Part shown: positions 1-8,419 of the stretch, piece after piece
Position numbering within the stretch: position 1 is the stretch's first letter
How the letters are laid out: each line of letters begins with the position of its first letter
From: Sandarakinorhabdus glacialis
Lineage (GTDB): Bacteria; Pseudomonadota; Alphaproteobacteria; Sphingomonadales; Sphingomonadaceae
NCBI RefSeq assembly: GCF_014643455.1
Contig: NZ_BMJM01000011.1
Span: 1 to 64,000, forward strand
DNA: 64,000 nucleotides
Reading direction: 5' to 3'
Translations under genes and position numbers: made by a program
Notes under the pieces: model-generated
Seen by the model: only the letters and a program-made list of their open reading frames with translations
Database searches by the model: none
Told to the model about the DNA's origin: nothing

Positions 1-101
1 GTCGTCCAACCAAAACTCGCCTGCCATGCCGCGCTCCCGATGCCTCGGAAGCTTGAATCACACCTCAGACCAGATGTGAATCCTGTTTATGGGTCCCAAC
101 C
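1..101. other. Intergenic start of window, no gene seen
   Basis: No coding frame with family similarity is visible in these bases. They lie downstream of the minus-strand GST gene. A gene could enter from outside the window, but nothing supports one. Confidence 0.4.
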
Positions 102-752
102 CTAGCAAGCGGGGATGCAGGTGAAGACCGCCAGCTGGTCGGCGAAGGCGCGCTGGTAAGCGGGGCGGGCTTCGCCGCGGGCGATGTACGCGGCGATATT
201 CGGGTATTCGCCGAGCAAGGTTGGGTTGTTCACGCGGCGCAGGACCGTGACCATGAGCAGGTCGGCGGCGCTGAAGGGACCGTCGAGCCAGTCGCTGGTG
301 CCGAGCCGGGCCGAAAGCTGGCTCAGGCGATCGCGGACGCGCGCATCGAGGATGGGTTGGCGGGCAGCGAACCAGGGCCGGTCGCTTTCGGTGACGATGG
401 CCATGCTGCGCTCGACGATCGGCGGTTCGACAGTGTTGAGGGCGGCGAACATCCAGGTGATGGCGCGGGCGCGGGCGCCGGGTTCCGCGGGCAACAGGCC
501 AGCATGGTGCTGCGCGATATGGAGCACGATAGCGCCCGATTCGAACAGCGCGAGGTCGCCGTCCTCATAGGTGGGGATCTGGCCGAACGGGCGGAGGGCG
601 AGGTGCGCGGGGGCCTTCATTGCCTCGAATGACACCAGCCGGACGGCATAGGATTGGCCGACTTCCTCGAGCGCCCAGCGGATGCGCATGTCGCGCGCCA
701 GCCCGATGCCGCGATCGGGAGAGTGTTCGAAAGCAGTGATGGTGATGGTCAT
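102..752 (-). CDS. Glutathione S-transferase family protein
   Basis: A 216-residue protein of normal GST length. The N-terminal half has the thioredoxin-like GST fold pattern: a first strand with ITAFEHSP, then FGQIPTYEDGDLALFESGAI (residues about 55-74), which carries the cis-Pro and the Glu-Ser pair that bind glutathione. The C-terminal half is the all-helical domain, with SDWLDGPFSAADLLMVTVL near residue 155 and the usual N-capping Ser-Ala-Ala-Asp. It probably conjugates or reduces substrates with glutathione in the cytoplasm; the substrate cannot be read from sequence. It is the last gene of an apparent rnr/chaA-like/GST operon, 17 bases after its neighbour. The ATG at 752 fits the family start. 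Confidence 0.85.
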   Translation of the reverse strand: MTITITAFEHSPDRGIGLARDMRIRWALEEVGQSYAVRLVSFEAMKAPAHLALRPFGQIPTYEDGDLALFESGAIVLHIAQHHAGLLPAEPGARARAITWMFAALNTVEPPIVERSMAIVTESDRPWFAARQPILDARVRDRLSQLSARLGTSDWLDGPFSAADLLMVTVLRRVNNPTLLGEYPNIAAYIARGEARPAYQRAFADQLAVFTCIPAC

Positions 753-769
753 CGCTGGGCTCCGGGTGG

Positions 770-1882
770 CTACGGGCTGAATGATAGCAGCAGGTAGGTG
801 CCGAAAATGGTCAAATGGACGGCGCCGTGGAGGATGGTGCTGCGGCCGCTGGTGAGGGTGATGGTGCTGACGAGGAGGGTGAGGACGAGGAGGACGGTAT
901 GCTCGGGGGATATGCCGAGGATGAGCGGCTCGCCCGAAAGCCAGGCGAACAGCGCGACGCCCGGGATGGTCAGGCCGATGCTGGCGAGGACCGAGCCGAG
1001 TGCCAGGTTGAGGCTGGTCTGGAGCTGGTTGCGGCGGGCGGCGCGGACGGCGGACAGTCCCTCGGGCAGCAGCACGAGCGAGGCGATGGCGATGCCGGCG
1101 ACGGCGCTGGGGGCGCCGATGGCGGCGACGGTGAGGTCAAGGGTGGGGGCAAGTGCCTCGGCGAGCAGGATGACCGCGACCAGCCCGGCGAGAAGTAGCG
1201 CGAGGGCGATGGCGGCGTCGCGGGCGGAGGGCCGGGGCTGGTGGATGAGGTCGTCATCGTCACTGGCTTCGACGTCGGCGGCGAGGACGAAATAATTGCG
1301 GTGGCGGACGGTCTGGACGAAGACGAAGGTGAGGTAGAGGACCAGCGAGATGACGGCGACGAAGGCGAGCTGGGTCGGGGTAAAGATCGGCTCGTTGGTG
1401 CGCTTGGTATAATTGGGCAGCACCAGGGTGAGCACGGCGAGCGCGGTCAGCACCGAGAGTGCCGCCGAGGCGCCGCGGCCCTCGAACCGGACCTCGCCGA
1501 ACTTCAGCCCGCTGATGAACAGGCAGAGCCCGATGATGCCGGTGACGGCGATCATCAGCGCGGCGAAGACCGAATCGCGGGCAAGGGCATAGGCTTCCTC
1601 GCCGCCCGCCAGCATCAGCGTGACGATCAGCGACAGCTCGGTGATGGTGACGGCGATGGCGAGGACGAGGGTGCCGTAAGGTTCGCCGATGCGGTGGGCG
1701 ATGACTTCGGCGTGGTGGACGCTGGCGAGGACGGCAGCGATCAGCACGGTCAGGATGAGGACGGCAAAGGTATCACCCCGCGGATCGGCGGTGGTGGTGG
1801 TGATGGCGACGATTATCCAGCCGAGGACGAGCGCGAGCCAGCTCCAGGCCGGGCGGAGAGAGGGGACGGCGAGCGCTTTCAA
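770..1882 (-). CDS. ChaA-type calcium/proton antiporter
   Basis: A 370-residue inner-membrane protein with about ten hydrophobic segments. It belongs to the CaCA (ChaA/CAX) family: the first alpha repeat has AHRIGEPYGTLVLAIAVTITE near residues 62-82, with the acidic residues that bind the cation, and the second has LLPEGLSAVRAARRNQLQTSLNLALGS near residues 272-298. A short acidic loop (ASDDDD, about residue 206) separates the halves. It is expected to export Ca2+ or Na+/K+ against protons. The start is a TTG at 1882, because no ATG or GTG lies before the first membrane helix. That TTG is 3 bases after the rnr stop, so translation is probably coupled to rnr. Confidence 0.87.
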   Translation of the reverse strand: MKALAVPSLRPAWSWLALVLGWIIVAITTTTADPRGDTFAVLILTVLIAAVLASVHHAEVIAHRIGEPYGTLVLAIAVTITELSLIVTLMLAGGEEAYALARDSVFAALMIAVTGIIGLCLFISGLKFGEVRFEGRGASAALSVLTALAVLTLVLPNYTKRTNEPIFTPTQLAFVAVISLVLYLTFVFVQTVRHRNYFVLAADVEASDDDDLIHQPRPSARDAAIALALLLAGLVAVILLAEALAPTLDLTVAAIGAPSAVAGIAIASLVLLPEGLSAVRAARRNQLQTSLNLALGSVLASIGLTIPGVALFAWLSGEPLILGISPEHTVLLVLTLLVSTITLTSGRSTILHGAVHLTIFGTYLLLSFSP

Positions 1883-1885
1883 CTG

Positions 1886-4090
1886 TCAGCGGCCGCGCCG
1901 GATGCCTTTGGGGATACGAGACTGGCCGACGCGGCGGCCGGTGCGGACACGATCGTTGCGGGGGCGGGTCTGGCCTTCGCCGAGCGGCAGTTCGAAGCGC
2001 AGCGCGCCGGTGATCGGGTTGGCTTCGGCGAGGACGAGGTCGAGGCGCATGCCGGCGGTAAAGCGGGTGCCGGTCTCGATGCCTTCGAGGACGCGGGTGC
2101 CCTCGTCGTAGATGAAGCGTTCGTCGCCGAGCGTCGAGACGGGGACGAGGCCGTCGCCGCCGAGGCCGACGACTTGCGCGAAAAAGCCGAACTTGGCGAC
2201 GCCGGTGATGCGCGTCGGCAGGGTCTCGCCGATGCGCGACGACAGATAGGCGGCGACGTAGCGGTCGGTGGTGTCGCGCTCGGCCTCCATGGCGCGGCGC
2301 TCGGTCATGCTGACGTGGTCGGCGGTGCGGCCCATCGAGGCGCCGTCGGCATCGCTGAGGCCGCCATCACCGAGCTTGTAGGCGGCAACGAGGGCGCGGT
2401 GGACGACGAGATCGGCGTAGCGGCGGATCGGCGAGGTGAAGTGGGCGTAGCTGCCGAGCGACAGGCCGAAATGGCCCTTGTTGTCCGGGGAGTAGTACGC
2501 CTGGGTCTGGGTGCGGAGGACCTGTTCCATGACCTGTTCGGCGTATTCCTCACCCTTGGCGCGGGCGAGGACGCGGTTGAAGGTTGCCGGCTGGATGACC
2601 TGGCCCATGGCGAAATTCTGCCCGAAGGTTTCGAGATAGTCCTTGAGGGCGATGAGCTTTTCGCGGCCGGGGGGTTCATGGTCGCGGTACATGCAAGGCG
2701 ATTTCTTCGCCTCGAGCGCCTTGGCCGCGGCGACGTTGGCGGCGATCATGAAGTCCTCGATCAGCTTGTGGGCATCCAAGGTGACGCGCAGTTCGATGCT
2801 GGCGATGCGCCCGGCGCTGTCGAGAACGACGCGGCGCTCGGGCAGGTCGAGGGCGAGCGGCTCGCGGGTGTTGCGGGCGATGGTGAGCGCGCCCCAGGTC
2901 GCCCACAGGTCCTTCAGGATGGGCAGGAATTCGCCGGTCTGGGCGTCGAAGGTGGTTTGCGCGTCCTCATAGGCGATATTGGTGACGCAGCGGATGACGG
3001 CGCGGGTGAAGCGCTGGGTGAGGATCTTGCCGTCGGCGGCGATCTCGAGGTGGCAGGCGAGGACGGCGCGGTCCTCGTTCTCGACCAGCGAGCAGACATG
3101 CGCCGACAGGGTTTCGGGCAGCATGGGAACGACACGATCGGGGAAATAGACGCTGTTGCCGCGGCTGCGCGCCGAACGATCGAGCGCGGTGCCGGGGCGG
3201 ACGTAGAAGCTGACATCGGCGATGGCGACGATGGCCTTGAACTGGCCGGGATTGGCCGGGTCCGGGGCGGCCCAGATGGCGTCGTCATGGTCGCGGGCGT
3301 CGGCGGGATCGATGGTCAGGAATGGCAGCGCGCGCAGGTCTTCGCGGTCGCCGAGCGGCAGTTTGGCGACATCGTCGGCCTGATCGAGGACTTCCTGTTC
3401 GAAGCGGTGGGGAATGCCCTTGGCGTGGATGGCGATCAGCGAGAAGGAGCGCGGCGCGAACGGATCGCCGAGGATCTCGACGACACGGGCGTGCTGGTGC
3501 GGCGGGCGGCCACCGGGTTCGGCGAGGACGAGATCGCCGGGCTTGGCTTCGCCGGGGTCGGAGACGGCGAGATCGGCGCGGGCGCGCTTGTCGACGGGGA
3601 CGAGGCGGAACCCGAGCGCTTCCTTGCGCAGGATGCCGAGGACGAATTCCTCGGTTTTTGCCAGGGTCTTCATCGGGAAGGCCTGCCAGCCGCCGCCGTG
3701 TTCTTCGATGCGGGCGAGGATGCGGTCGCCGACACCGTGGGCGGCGCGGCGCTTGCCTTCGAGGACGCGAATGCGCGGCGGTGGTTGCGGGTGGTCCCAG
3801 CGGTCGGGGACGGCAATTGGCCCGTTGTCGCCGGCCTCGATGATGCGAATGACCGCGACGGGGGGCAGGCCACCGCCCTTGTGGAGGCTGCGGCCGGGGC
3901 CGAGATCGAGGACGCCTTCGTCCTGCATGTCCTTGAGAAGGGACTTCAGCGCGATCTTGTCCTGGGCATGGAGGCCGAAGGCGCGGGCGATTTCGCGCTT
4001 GCCGACAGCACTGGTCTGGCTGCGGATGAAGGCGAGGATGGCGTCCCGGGTGGGGAGGCTGGGGGCGGATTGTTGTGAGCGACGGGGCAT
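1886..4090 (-). CDS. rnr: Ribonuclease R
   Basis: A 734-residue 3'-to-5' exoribonuclease of the RNB family. Order of parts: N-terminal winged-helix segment (about 10-65), cold-shock/OB domains (about 75-240), and the RNB catalytic core. The core holds DPADARDHDDA at 261-271, whose aspartates bind the two metal ions, and RGNSVYFPDRVVPMLPE near 310-326. A C-terminal S1 domain (about 625-705) is followed by a short basic tail rich in Arg and Lys, as in RNase R rather than RNase II. It degrades structured RNA and takes part in rRNA and tmRNA quality control. It heads a minus-strand operon with the antiporter and GST genes. Confidence 0.95.
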   Translation of the reverse strand: MPRRSQQSAPSLPTRDAILAFIRSQTSAVGKREIARAFGLHAQDKIALKSLLKDMQDEGVLDLGPGRSLHKGGGLPPVAVIRIIEAGDNGPIAVPDRWDHPQPPPRIRVLEGKRRAAHGVGDRILARIEEHGGGWQAFPMKTLAKTEEFVLGILRKEALGFRLVPVDKRARADLAVSDPGEAKPGDLVLAEPGGRPPHQHARVVEILGDPFAPRSFSLIAIHAKGIPHRFEQEVLDQADDVAKLPLGDREDLRALPFLTIDPADARDHDDAIWAAPDPANPGQFKAIVAIADVSFYVRPGTALDRSARSRGNSVYFPDRVVPMLPETLSAHVCSLVENEDRAVLACHLEIAADGKILTQRFTRAVIRCVTNIAYEDAQTTFDAQTGEFLPILKDLWATWGALTIARNTREPLALDLPERRVVLDSAGRIASIELRVTLDAHKLIEDFMIAANVAAAKALEAKKSPCMYRDHEPPGREKLIALKDYLETFGQNFAMGQVIQPATFNRVLARAKGEEYAEQVMEQVLRTQTQAYYSPDNKGHFGLSLGSYAHFTSPIRRYADLVVHRALVAAYKLGDGGLSDADGASMGRTADHVSMTERRAMEAERDTTDRYVAAYLSSRIGETLPTRITGVAKFGFFAQVVGLGGDGLVPVSTLGDERFIYDEGTRVLEGIETGTRFTAGMRLDLVLAEANPITGALRFELPLGEGQTRPRNDRVRTGRRVGQSRIPKGIRRGR

Positions 4091-4150
4091 TGCGCGACCA
4101 TGGGCGGTGTTGGGGGGCGAGGCAAACGGGTTCGCGTTATTTGGGGAGGG

Positions 4151-4210
4151 GAGACACCCCCACCCGGGCCGCGAAGGCGCGTCTCTCGCCTCCCCCCTCT
4201 AGGGGGAGGG
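4151..4210. repeat. Dispersed GC-rich intergenic element, family 2, copy 1
   Basis: It contains the block CACCCCCACCCGGGCCG, a variable centre, and CTCTCGCCTCCCCC followed by GGGGGAGG that can fold back on it. Near-identical copies occur at 59070-59128 and, more diverged, at 34366-34414. All lie just downstream of genes. It sits after the stop of the small secreted-protein gene and before rnr. Confidence 0.65.
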
Positions 4211-4215
4211 AAAAT

Positions 4216-4428
4216 TTAGCGGGCGGCGATTTCGGTGCGGGGGGCGGGTTCGCATTGGGCGGCGATCGTGGGGTAGGCGTAGCTCGACTGGGTGGGGAGG
4301 ACATTCGGCATCGCTTCGACGCACTGGGCGACGGTGGCGTAGGTTGCCGGCGCGACGCCGACGCGGTCGCACTGGTCCGAGCCGTCGGCGCAGCCGAGCA
4401 GGATCATGACGATGAGACCGGTGGGCAT
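4216..4428 (-). CDS. Small secreted or membrane-anchored hypothetical protein
   Basis: A 70-residue protein starting MPTGLIVMILLGCADGSDQC. The first dozen residues are hydrophobic, like a short export signal or anchor, and four cysteines follow in the mature part (near residues 13, 20, 36 and 60), which could form two disulfides outside the cytoplasm. The start at 4428 is chosen because an AAGGA ribosome-binding site lies just upstream; a longer reading to 4524 would run into the promoter region of the divergent ABC gene. I do not recognise a family by name. Similar short Cys-containing proteins are common in sphingomonads, but no function is claimed. Confidence 0.6.
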   Translation of the reverse strand: MPTGLIVMILLGCADGSDQCDRVGVAPATYATVAQCVEAMPNVLPTQSSYAYPTIAAQCEPAPRTEIAAR

Positions 4429-4518
4429 GACTGTCCTTTCCCTTTGCAAAGGTTGAACAAGTGACGCGGCGTAACGGTTCCAATTGCGCCGGGGGCGCGG
4501 CATCGCCACATTGGGCTC

Positions 4519-6342
4519 ATGCAATATATGTCGGCGCCTCCCGGGCCGCAGACGGGCACCGCCGATTTCGCGACCCTGAAGCGCTTCCTTCCCTATCTCT
4601 GGCCCAAGGCCGAGCCGCGGCTACGATCGCGGGTGGTGGCGGCGATGGTGCTGGTGCTGTTGGCGAAATCGACGACGCTGGTCATGCCGTTTGCCTTCAA
4701 GGGCGCTATCGACCGGATGGCGGCGGGGGTCCCGGACGGCATCCAGATCGCGGTGGCTTTGGTCGCTGCCTATGCGCTGGCGCGGTTCGGCGGCGTGTTG
4801 TTCGATAATCTGCGCAACGCTATCTTCGAAAAGGTCGGGCAAACTGCAGCGCGGCGGCTGTCGCAGGACGTCTTCGCGCATATCCACCGGCTAAGTTTGC
4901 GCTTTCACCTGGAGCGGCGGACCGGGTCGCTGACGCGGATCGTCGAGCGCGGCACCAAGAGCATCGACACGATGCTGTATTTCATCCTGTTCAACATCTT
5001 TCCGACGATCTTCGAGCTGACGGCCGTGTGCGTCATCTTCTGGATCAAGATGGGTCCGTGGATGGTCGTCGCGGTGCTCACCATGGTGGTGCTGTATATC
5101 GCTTATACCCAGAAGGTTACCGAATGGCGGACCAAGCTGCGCCGCGAGATGGTCGAAAGCGACAACAAGGCGGTGGCACGCGCGGTGGATTCGCTGCTGA
5201 ATTACGAAACCGTCAAATATTTCAACGCCGAGGACCACGAGAACCGCAATTATGGGCTGGCGGTCAAGAAATACACCGACGCAGCGACGAAGAACGAGGT
5301 GTCGCTGGCGTGGCTGAATGTCGGCCAGTCGATCATCACCAACCTGATGATGGCCGGCGCCATGGGCTATACGGTGTGGGGTTGGAGCCAGGGCAAGTTC
5401 ACCATCGGTGACGTGGTGCTGGTCAATACGCTGCTGGCGCAGCTGTTCCGGCCGCTCGACATGCTCGGCATGGTCTATCGCGAGATCAAGCAGGGCCTGA
5501 TCGACATGGAATCGATGTTCGGGTTGATCGATACGCCGGCGGAGATTGCCGATGTGCCGGGAGCACCGCCGTTGCAGGTCGTCGGTGGCCATGTGCGGTT
5601 TTCGCATGTCGAATTCGGCTATGAGTCGCGGCGGCAGATCCTCCACGACGTGTCGTTCGAGGTGCCGCCGGGCAAGAAGCTGGCGATCGTCGGGCATTCG
5701 GGGGCGGGCAAGTCGACGCTGTCGCGGATATTGTACCGATTCTACGACATCCAGGGCGGCGCGGTGACGATCGACGGGCAGGATATCGCCAAGGTCACGC
5801 AGGATTCGCTGCGGCGCTCGATCGGGATCGTGCCGCAGGATACCGTGCTGTTCAACGAGAGCATCGGCTACAATATCGCCTATGGCCGGCCGGGAGCGTC
5901 GCAGGACGAGATCGAGACGGCGGCGAAAGGCGCGGCGATCCACGACTTCATCGTGTCGCTGCCCGATGGTTATGCGACGCAGGTCGGCGAGCGCGGGCTG
6001 AAGCTGTCGGGAGGCGAGAAGCAGCGGGTGGCGATCGCGCGGACGATATTGAAGGACCCGGCGATATTGATTCTGGATGAGGCGACGAGTGCGCTCGATT
6101 CGGCGACGGAGGCGGATATCCAGTCGGCATTGGGGACAGTTTCGCAGAGCCGGACGACGCTGGTGATCGCGCACCGGTTGTCGACGGTGACCGATGCGGA
6201 CGAGATTTTGGTGATGGCGTCGGGACGGATCGTGGAGCGCGGGCGGCATGAGGCTTTGCTCGATGCGCGCGGGCTTTATGCGGAGATGTGGGCGCTGCAG
6301 CAGGCTGAAGCGGCGGTGGATGAGGCGATGGCGGCGGAATAG
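4519..6342 (+). CDS. ABC exporter, Atm1/HMT1 (ABCB7) type
   Basis: A 607-residue half-transporter with the membrane domain first and the ATPase second. Six transmembrane segments span about 35-330. The stretch FEKVGQTAARRLSQDVFAHI (about 98-117) and YETVKYFNAEDHE (about 230-242) are hallmarks of the Atm1/ABCB7/HMT1 group, which exports glutathione-bound sulfur or metal compounds for Fe-S assembly or metal tolerance. The ATPase has Walker A GHSGAGKST near 392, signature LSGGEKQR near 496, Walker B ILILDEATSALD near 516 and an H-loop IAHRLST. It likely works as a homodimer in the inner membrane. ATG 4519 or ATG 4528 could be the start; neither has a clear ribosome-binding site. Confidence 0.9.
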   Translation: MQYMSAPPGPQTGTADFATLKRFLPYLWPKAEPRLRSRVVAAMVLVLLAKSTTLVMPFAFKGAIDRMAAGVPDGIQIAVALVAAYALARFGGVLFDNLRNAIFEKVGQTAARRLSQDVFAHIHRLSLRFHLERRTGSLTRIVERGTKSIDTMLYFILFNIFPTIFELTAVCVIFWIKMGPWMVVAVLTMVVLYIAYTQKVTEWRTKLRREMVESDNKAVARAVDSLLNYETVKYFNAEDHENRNYGLAVKKYTDAATKNEVSLAWLNVGQSIITNLMMAGAMGYTVWGWSQGKFTIGDVVLVNTLLAQLFRPLDMLGMVYREIKQGLIDMESMFGLIDTPAEIADVPGAPPLQVVGGHVRFSHVEFGYESRRQILHDVSFEVPPGKKLAIVGHSGAGKSTLSRILYRFYDIQGGAVTIDGQDIAKVTQDSLRRSIGIVPQDTVLFNESIGYNIAYGRPGASQDEIETAAKGAAIHDFIVSLPDGYATQVGERGLKLSGGEKQRVAIARTILKDPAILILDEATSALDSATEADIQSALGTVSQSRTTLVIAHRLSTVTDADEILVMASGRIVERGRHEALLDARGLYAEMWALQQAEAAVDEAMAAE

Positions 6343-6443
6343 GTCGTAGCGCCGCGAGCGCGCAGCGTAGCAGCGCGCCGACAGGCGCAAGACCGGCCAG
6401 CGGGGCGGTTGGCCCTTCGCCGACCGAACCCGTCTGACGTCAG

Positions 6444-6466
6444 CGCGGGCTTTGCCCGTGCCTTTT
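6444..6466 (+). terminator. Possible intrinsic terminator of the ABC exporter gene
   Basis: A 7-bp stem with one G-U pair (6444-6450 with 6454-6460) and a TTT loop is followed by CCTTTT. The T run is short, so this is a weak call. Confidence 0.4.
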
Positions 6467-6492
6467 CTGGCTTGGCTGCGCAGCGAAGCAAC

Positions 6493-6520
6493 TGGGTCCC
6501 GGGTCAAGCCCGGGATGACA
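6493..6520. repeat. Dispersed hairpin repeat (GGGTCCCGGGTCAAGCCC type)
   Basis: A palindromic unit with perfect CCCGGG arms (6498-6503 and 6509-6514) around TCAAG, followed by ATGACA. Read on the minus strand it supplies the stop codon of the truncated antitoxin remnant, so it marks the break point. Units of this look are familiar as intergenic hairpins in alphaproteobacteria. Confidence 0.6.
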
Positions 6521-6671
6521 GCTTTTTAGTGAGTGCCCGCGCGACGACGGCAAGACCGTGGGTTATGTCTTCAGGATTGCCGGTTTCCGACGCGGCTGCC
6601 AGATATTCGGCAATATCGGTCTCGGTGTTGAGATAGTTCACGGCATCCCAAGGGATGGTATTGTTGGTCAC
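6504..6671 (-). pseudogene. Truncated HigA-family antitoxin (addiction module antidote) remnant
   Basis: A 55-residue fragment. The segment TIPWDAVNYLNTETDIAEYL, then AAASETGNPEDITHGLAVVARA, matches the N-terminal half of addiction-module antidote proteins, which normally run to about 95-100 residues and end in a helix-turn-helix. Here the family sequence stops at VARA. The frame then enters a dispersed repeat, which adds about seven unrelated residues and a TGA at 6504-6506. The GTG at 6671, preceded by GAGG, is a plausible original start; a second repeat lies just upstream at 6713-6802. The DNA-binding half is missing and no toxin gene is adjacent, so it is most likely inactive. Confidence 0.65.
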
Positions 6672-6712
6672 GGCAATGCCTCGCTGTCGCTGCAGCTTTA
6701 CCCGAAACCACT

Positions 6713-6802
6713 CGTCATGCTGAACTTGTTTCAGCATCCATCGTGCAGATAGCAAACATTCGCCTGAGGCACGATGGATGCTGAAACAAGTTCAGCATGA
6801 CG
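6713..6802. repeat. REP-like long inverted repeat, family 1, copy 1
   Basis: Two 34-base arms (6713-6746 and 6769-6802) are perfect reverse complements, with the core TCATGCTGAACTTGTTTCAG and a 22-base loop. Copies lie at 21201-21290 and 27338-27428, and a half copy at 60756-60785. This one ends 5 bases from the stop of the TrmH-family gene, so it could end transcription of the nitrate operon. Confidence 0.85.
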
Positions 6803-6806
6803 ATCG

Positions 6807-7622
6807 CTATTTGTGGGCCAGCGACTCAAACTGGTTCAGTGCCTCATACAGCAGCACAGCAGTTGCCACCGCGACGTTGAGGCTGTCCGCCGTGCCCTTC
6901 ATCGGCATCTTTACAAGCGCGTCGCACCGCGCTGCATATTCGGCGGGGAGGCCGGATTGTTCGTTGCCCATGAACAGGAAGGTCGGGGCGGCGAATTCAT
7001 GGGCGCGGTAGTCGATGGTGTGGCCGTCCAATGCAGCGCCGACGAGCTGGCCGGGGCCGGTGCGGAGCCAGGCGAAGAATTCGTCGCCGGTCGTCTGGGC
7101 GACTTTCCGGGTGAACAGCCCGCCCATCGAGGCGCGTACGGCCTCGAGGCTGAACGGGTCGCAGGACTGGTCGAGGAGGATGACGCCGCCGGCGCCAACC
7201 GCGTCGCAGGTGCGCAGCATGGTGCCGAGGTTGCCGGGGTCCTTGAGGTTTTCGGCGACGACCCAGATCGGCGCGGTGCCGCGATCGATGTTGGCGAGGC
7301 CGGTGTCGGGAATGGCATAGGCAGCAGCGACGGCGCCGGGATTGTCCTTGCCGGTCAGGCGGTGGAGCAGGTCGCGGGTGCTGCGGATGGCCATGCCGTG
7401 GGCCGCTTCTGTGGCGGCGATGAGCGCCTGGGTGAGGGGATGGCCCTCGGCATCGACCGAAAAGATCAGGTATTTCGGGACATGGCCGGTCTGCAGCGCT
7501 TCGGTGCAGACGCGCAGGCCCTCGGCCAGAAACAGCCCGTGTTCGCGGCGGCCCTTTTTCTCGGTCAGCGACTTGAGGCTCTTGAAGACCGGGTTGGCCG
7601 GGCTGGTGATGTCGGTGATCAT
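6807..7622 (-). CDS. TrmH/SpoU-family RNA 2'-O-methyltransferase
   Basis: A 271-residue SpoU-type methylase. An N-terminal substrate-binding domain (about 1-95: NPVFKSLKSL, KKGRREHGLFLAEG) precedes the knotted SAM domain. The three SpoU motifs are present: ENLKDPGNLGTMLRTCDAVG (about 123-142), the FLFMGNEQSGLP block near 220, and MKGTADSLNVAVATAVLLYE near 242-261. It likely methylates a ribose in rRNA or tRNA. The start at 7622 overlaps the cobA stop by 4 bases (ATGA), so it is translated with the nitrate operon, which is an unusual place for such an enzyme. Confidence 0.88.
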   Translation of the reverse strand: MITDITSPANPVFKSLKSLTEKKGRREHGLFLAEGLRVCTEALQTGHVPKYLIFSVDAEGHPLTQALIAATEAAHGMAIRSTRDLLHRLTGKDNPGAVAAAYAIPDTGLANIDRGTAPIWVVAENLKDPGNLGTMLRTCDAVGAGGVILLDQSCDPFSLEAVRASMGGLFTRKVAQTTGDEFFAWLRTGPGQLVGAALDGHTIDYRAHEFAAPTFLFMGNEQSGLPAEYAARCDALVKMPMKGTADSLNVAVATAVLLYEALNQFESLAHK

Positions 7623-8419
7623 GGGTTTCGATGCTGTAGCCCTGGCGGCGAAGACTTGCACAATTGTTTTTCGATTTCGGCGGGGGCGCGCCGCCGGACG
7701 GCTTCGCCGACGAGGATGAGCGCGGGGTCGATGTCCGGCGCCTTCCCGATAACGAGGGCGAGCAGGTCGAGCCGGGTGTGGACGAGGCATTCGCCGGGCA
7801 GGCTGACGCTGGTCGCGACCAGCACCGGCGTTGCGGCGTCCAAACCATGGGCGATGAGTTGCTGGCTGATATGCCGCGCCGCACCGCGGCCCATGTAGAA
7901 CGCCAAGGTGCCGCCGGGTGCCGCCAGTGTCGCCCAGTCGAGGTCGAGCGGGTCGCTGTCGCGGGCGTGCGCGGTGACGAAGCGCAATTGCCGGGCGGTG
8001 CCGCGCAAGGTCAGCGAAATGCCGGCGCTGGCGGCCGCGGCGCTGGCGGCGGTGATGCCCGGGCAGATGCGGACACGGATGCCATGGCGGGCGAGCGCGT
8101 CGATTTCCTCCGTAGACCGCGCGAAGATCGAGGGGTCGCCGCCCTTCAGCCGGACGACGCGGTGCCCGGCCTGCGCGGCCTCGACGAGCAAGGCATCGAT
8201 GGCGGGCTGGGTGCGCGAATGGCGGCCGGCGCGCTTGCCGACCGAGACGCGGGCGACGTGCGGCGGGATCAGGTCGAGGACGCCCGGCCCGACCAGGGCA
8301 TCGTGGAAGACGATGCTTGCGGCGGCGATGAGTCGTTCGGCCTTGCGCGTCAGCAGGTCGGGGTCGCCGGGGCCGGCGCCGACAAGCCAGACTTCGCCGG
8401 GCGCGATGAGATCAGCCAT
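7619..8419 (-). CDS. cobA: Uroporphyrinogen-III C-methyltransferase
   Basis: A 266-residue SUMT that methylates uroporphyrinogen III twice with SAM to give precorrin-2, the precursor of siroheme. Motifs: WLVGAGPGDPDLLTRKAERL at about 11-30, VVRLKGGDPSIFARSTEE at about 87-104, and PGITAASAAAASAGISLT at about 115-132. It lacks the CysG dehydrogenase/ferrochelatase part, so those steps are done elsewhere. Siroheme is the cofactor of NirB in the same operon, which explains its position. The start at 8419 overlaps the nasA stop by 8 bases; upstream in-frame starts lie inside nasA. Confidence 0.93.
   Translation of the reverse strand: MADLIAPGEVWLVGAGPGDPDLLTRKAERLIAAASIVFHDALVGPGVLDLIPPHVARVSVGKRAGRHSRTQPAIDALLVEAAQAGHRVVRLKGGDPSIFARSTEEIDALARHGIRVRICPGITAASAAAASAGISLTLRGTARQLRFVTAHARDSDPLDLDWATLAAPGGTLAFYMGRGAARHISQQLIAHGLDAATPVLVATSVSLPGECLVHTRLDLLALVIGKAPDIDPALILVGEAVRRRAPAEIEKQLCKSSPPGLQHRNP

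Noticed and set aside
1241-4078. A 945-residue plus-strand open frame rich in Gly, Glu, Asp and Ala
   Set aside because: It lies exactly opposite rnr and part of the antiporter gene, has no domain pattern, and its composition is that of the antisense of GC-rich codons.
4891-6507. A 538-residue minus-strand open frame rich in Arg and His
   Set aside because: It is antisense to the ABC exporter, whose motifs are unmistakable; no family pattern is seen.
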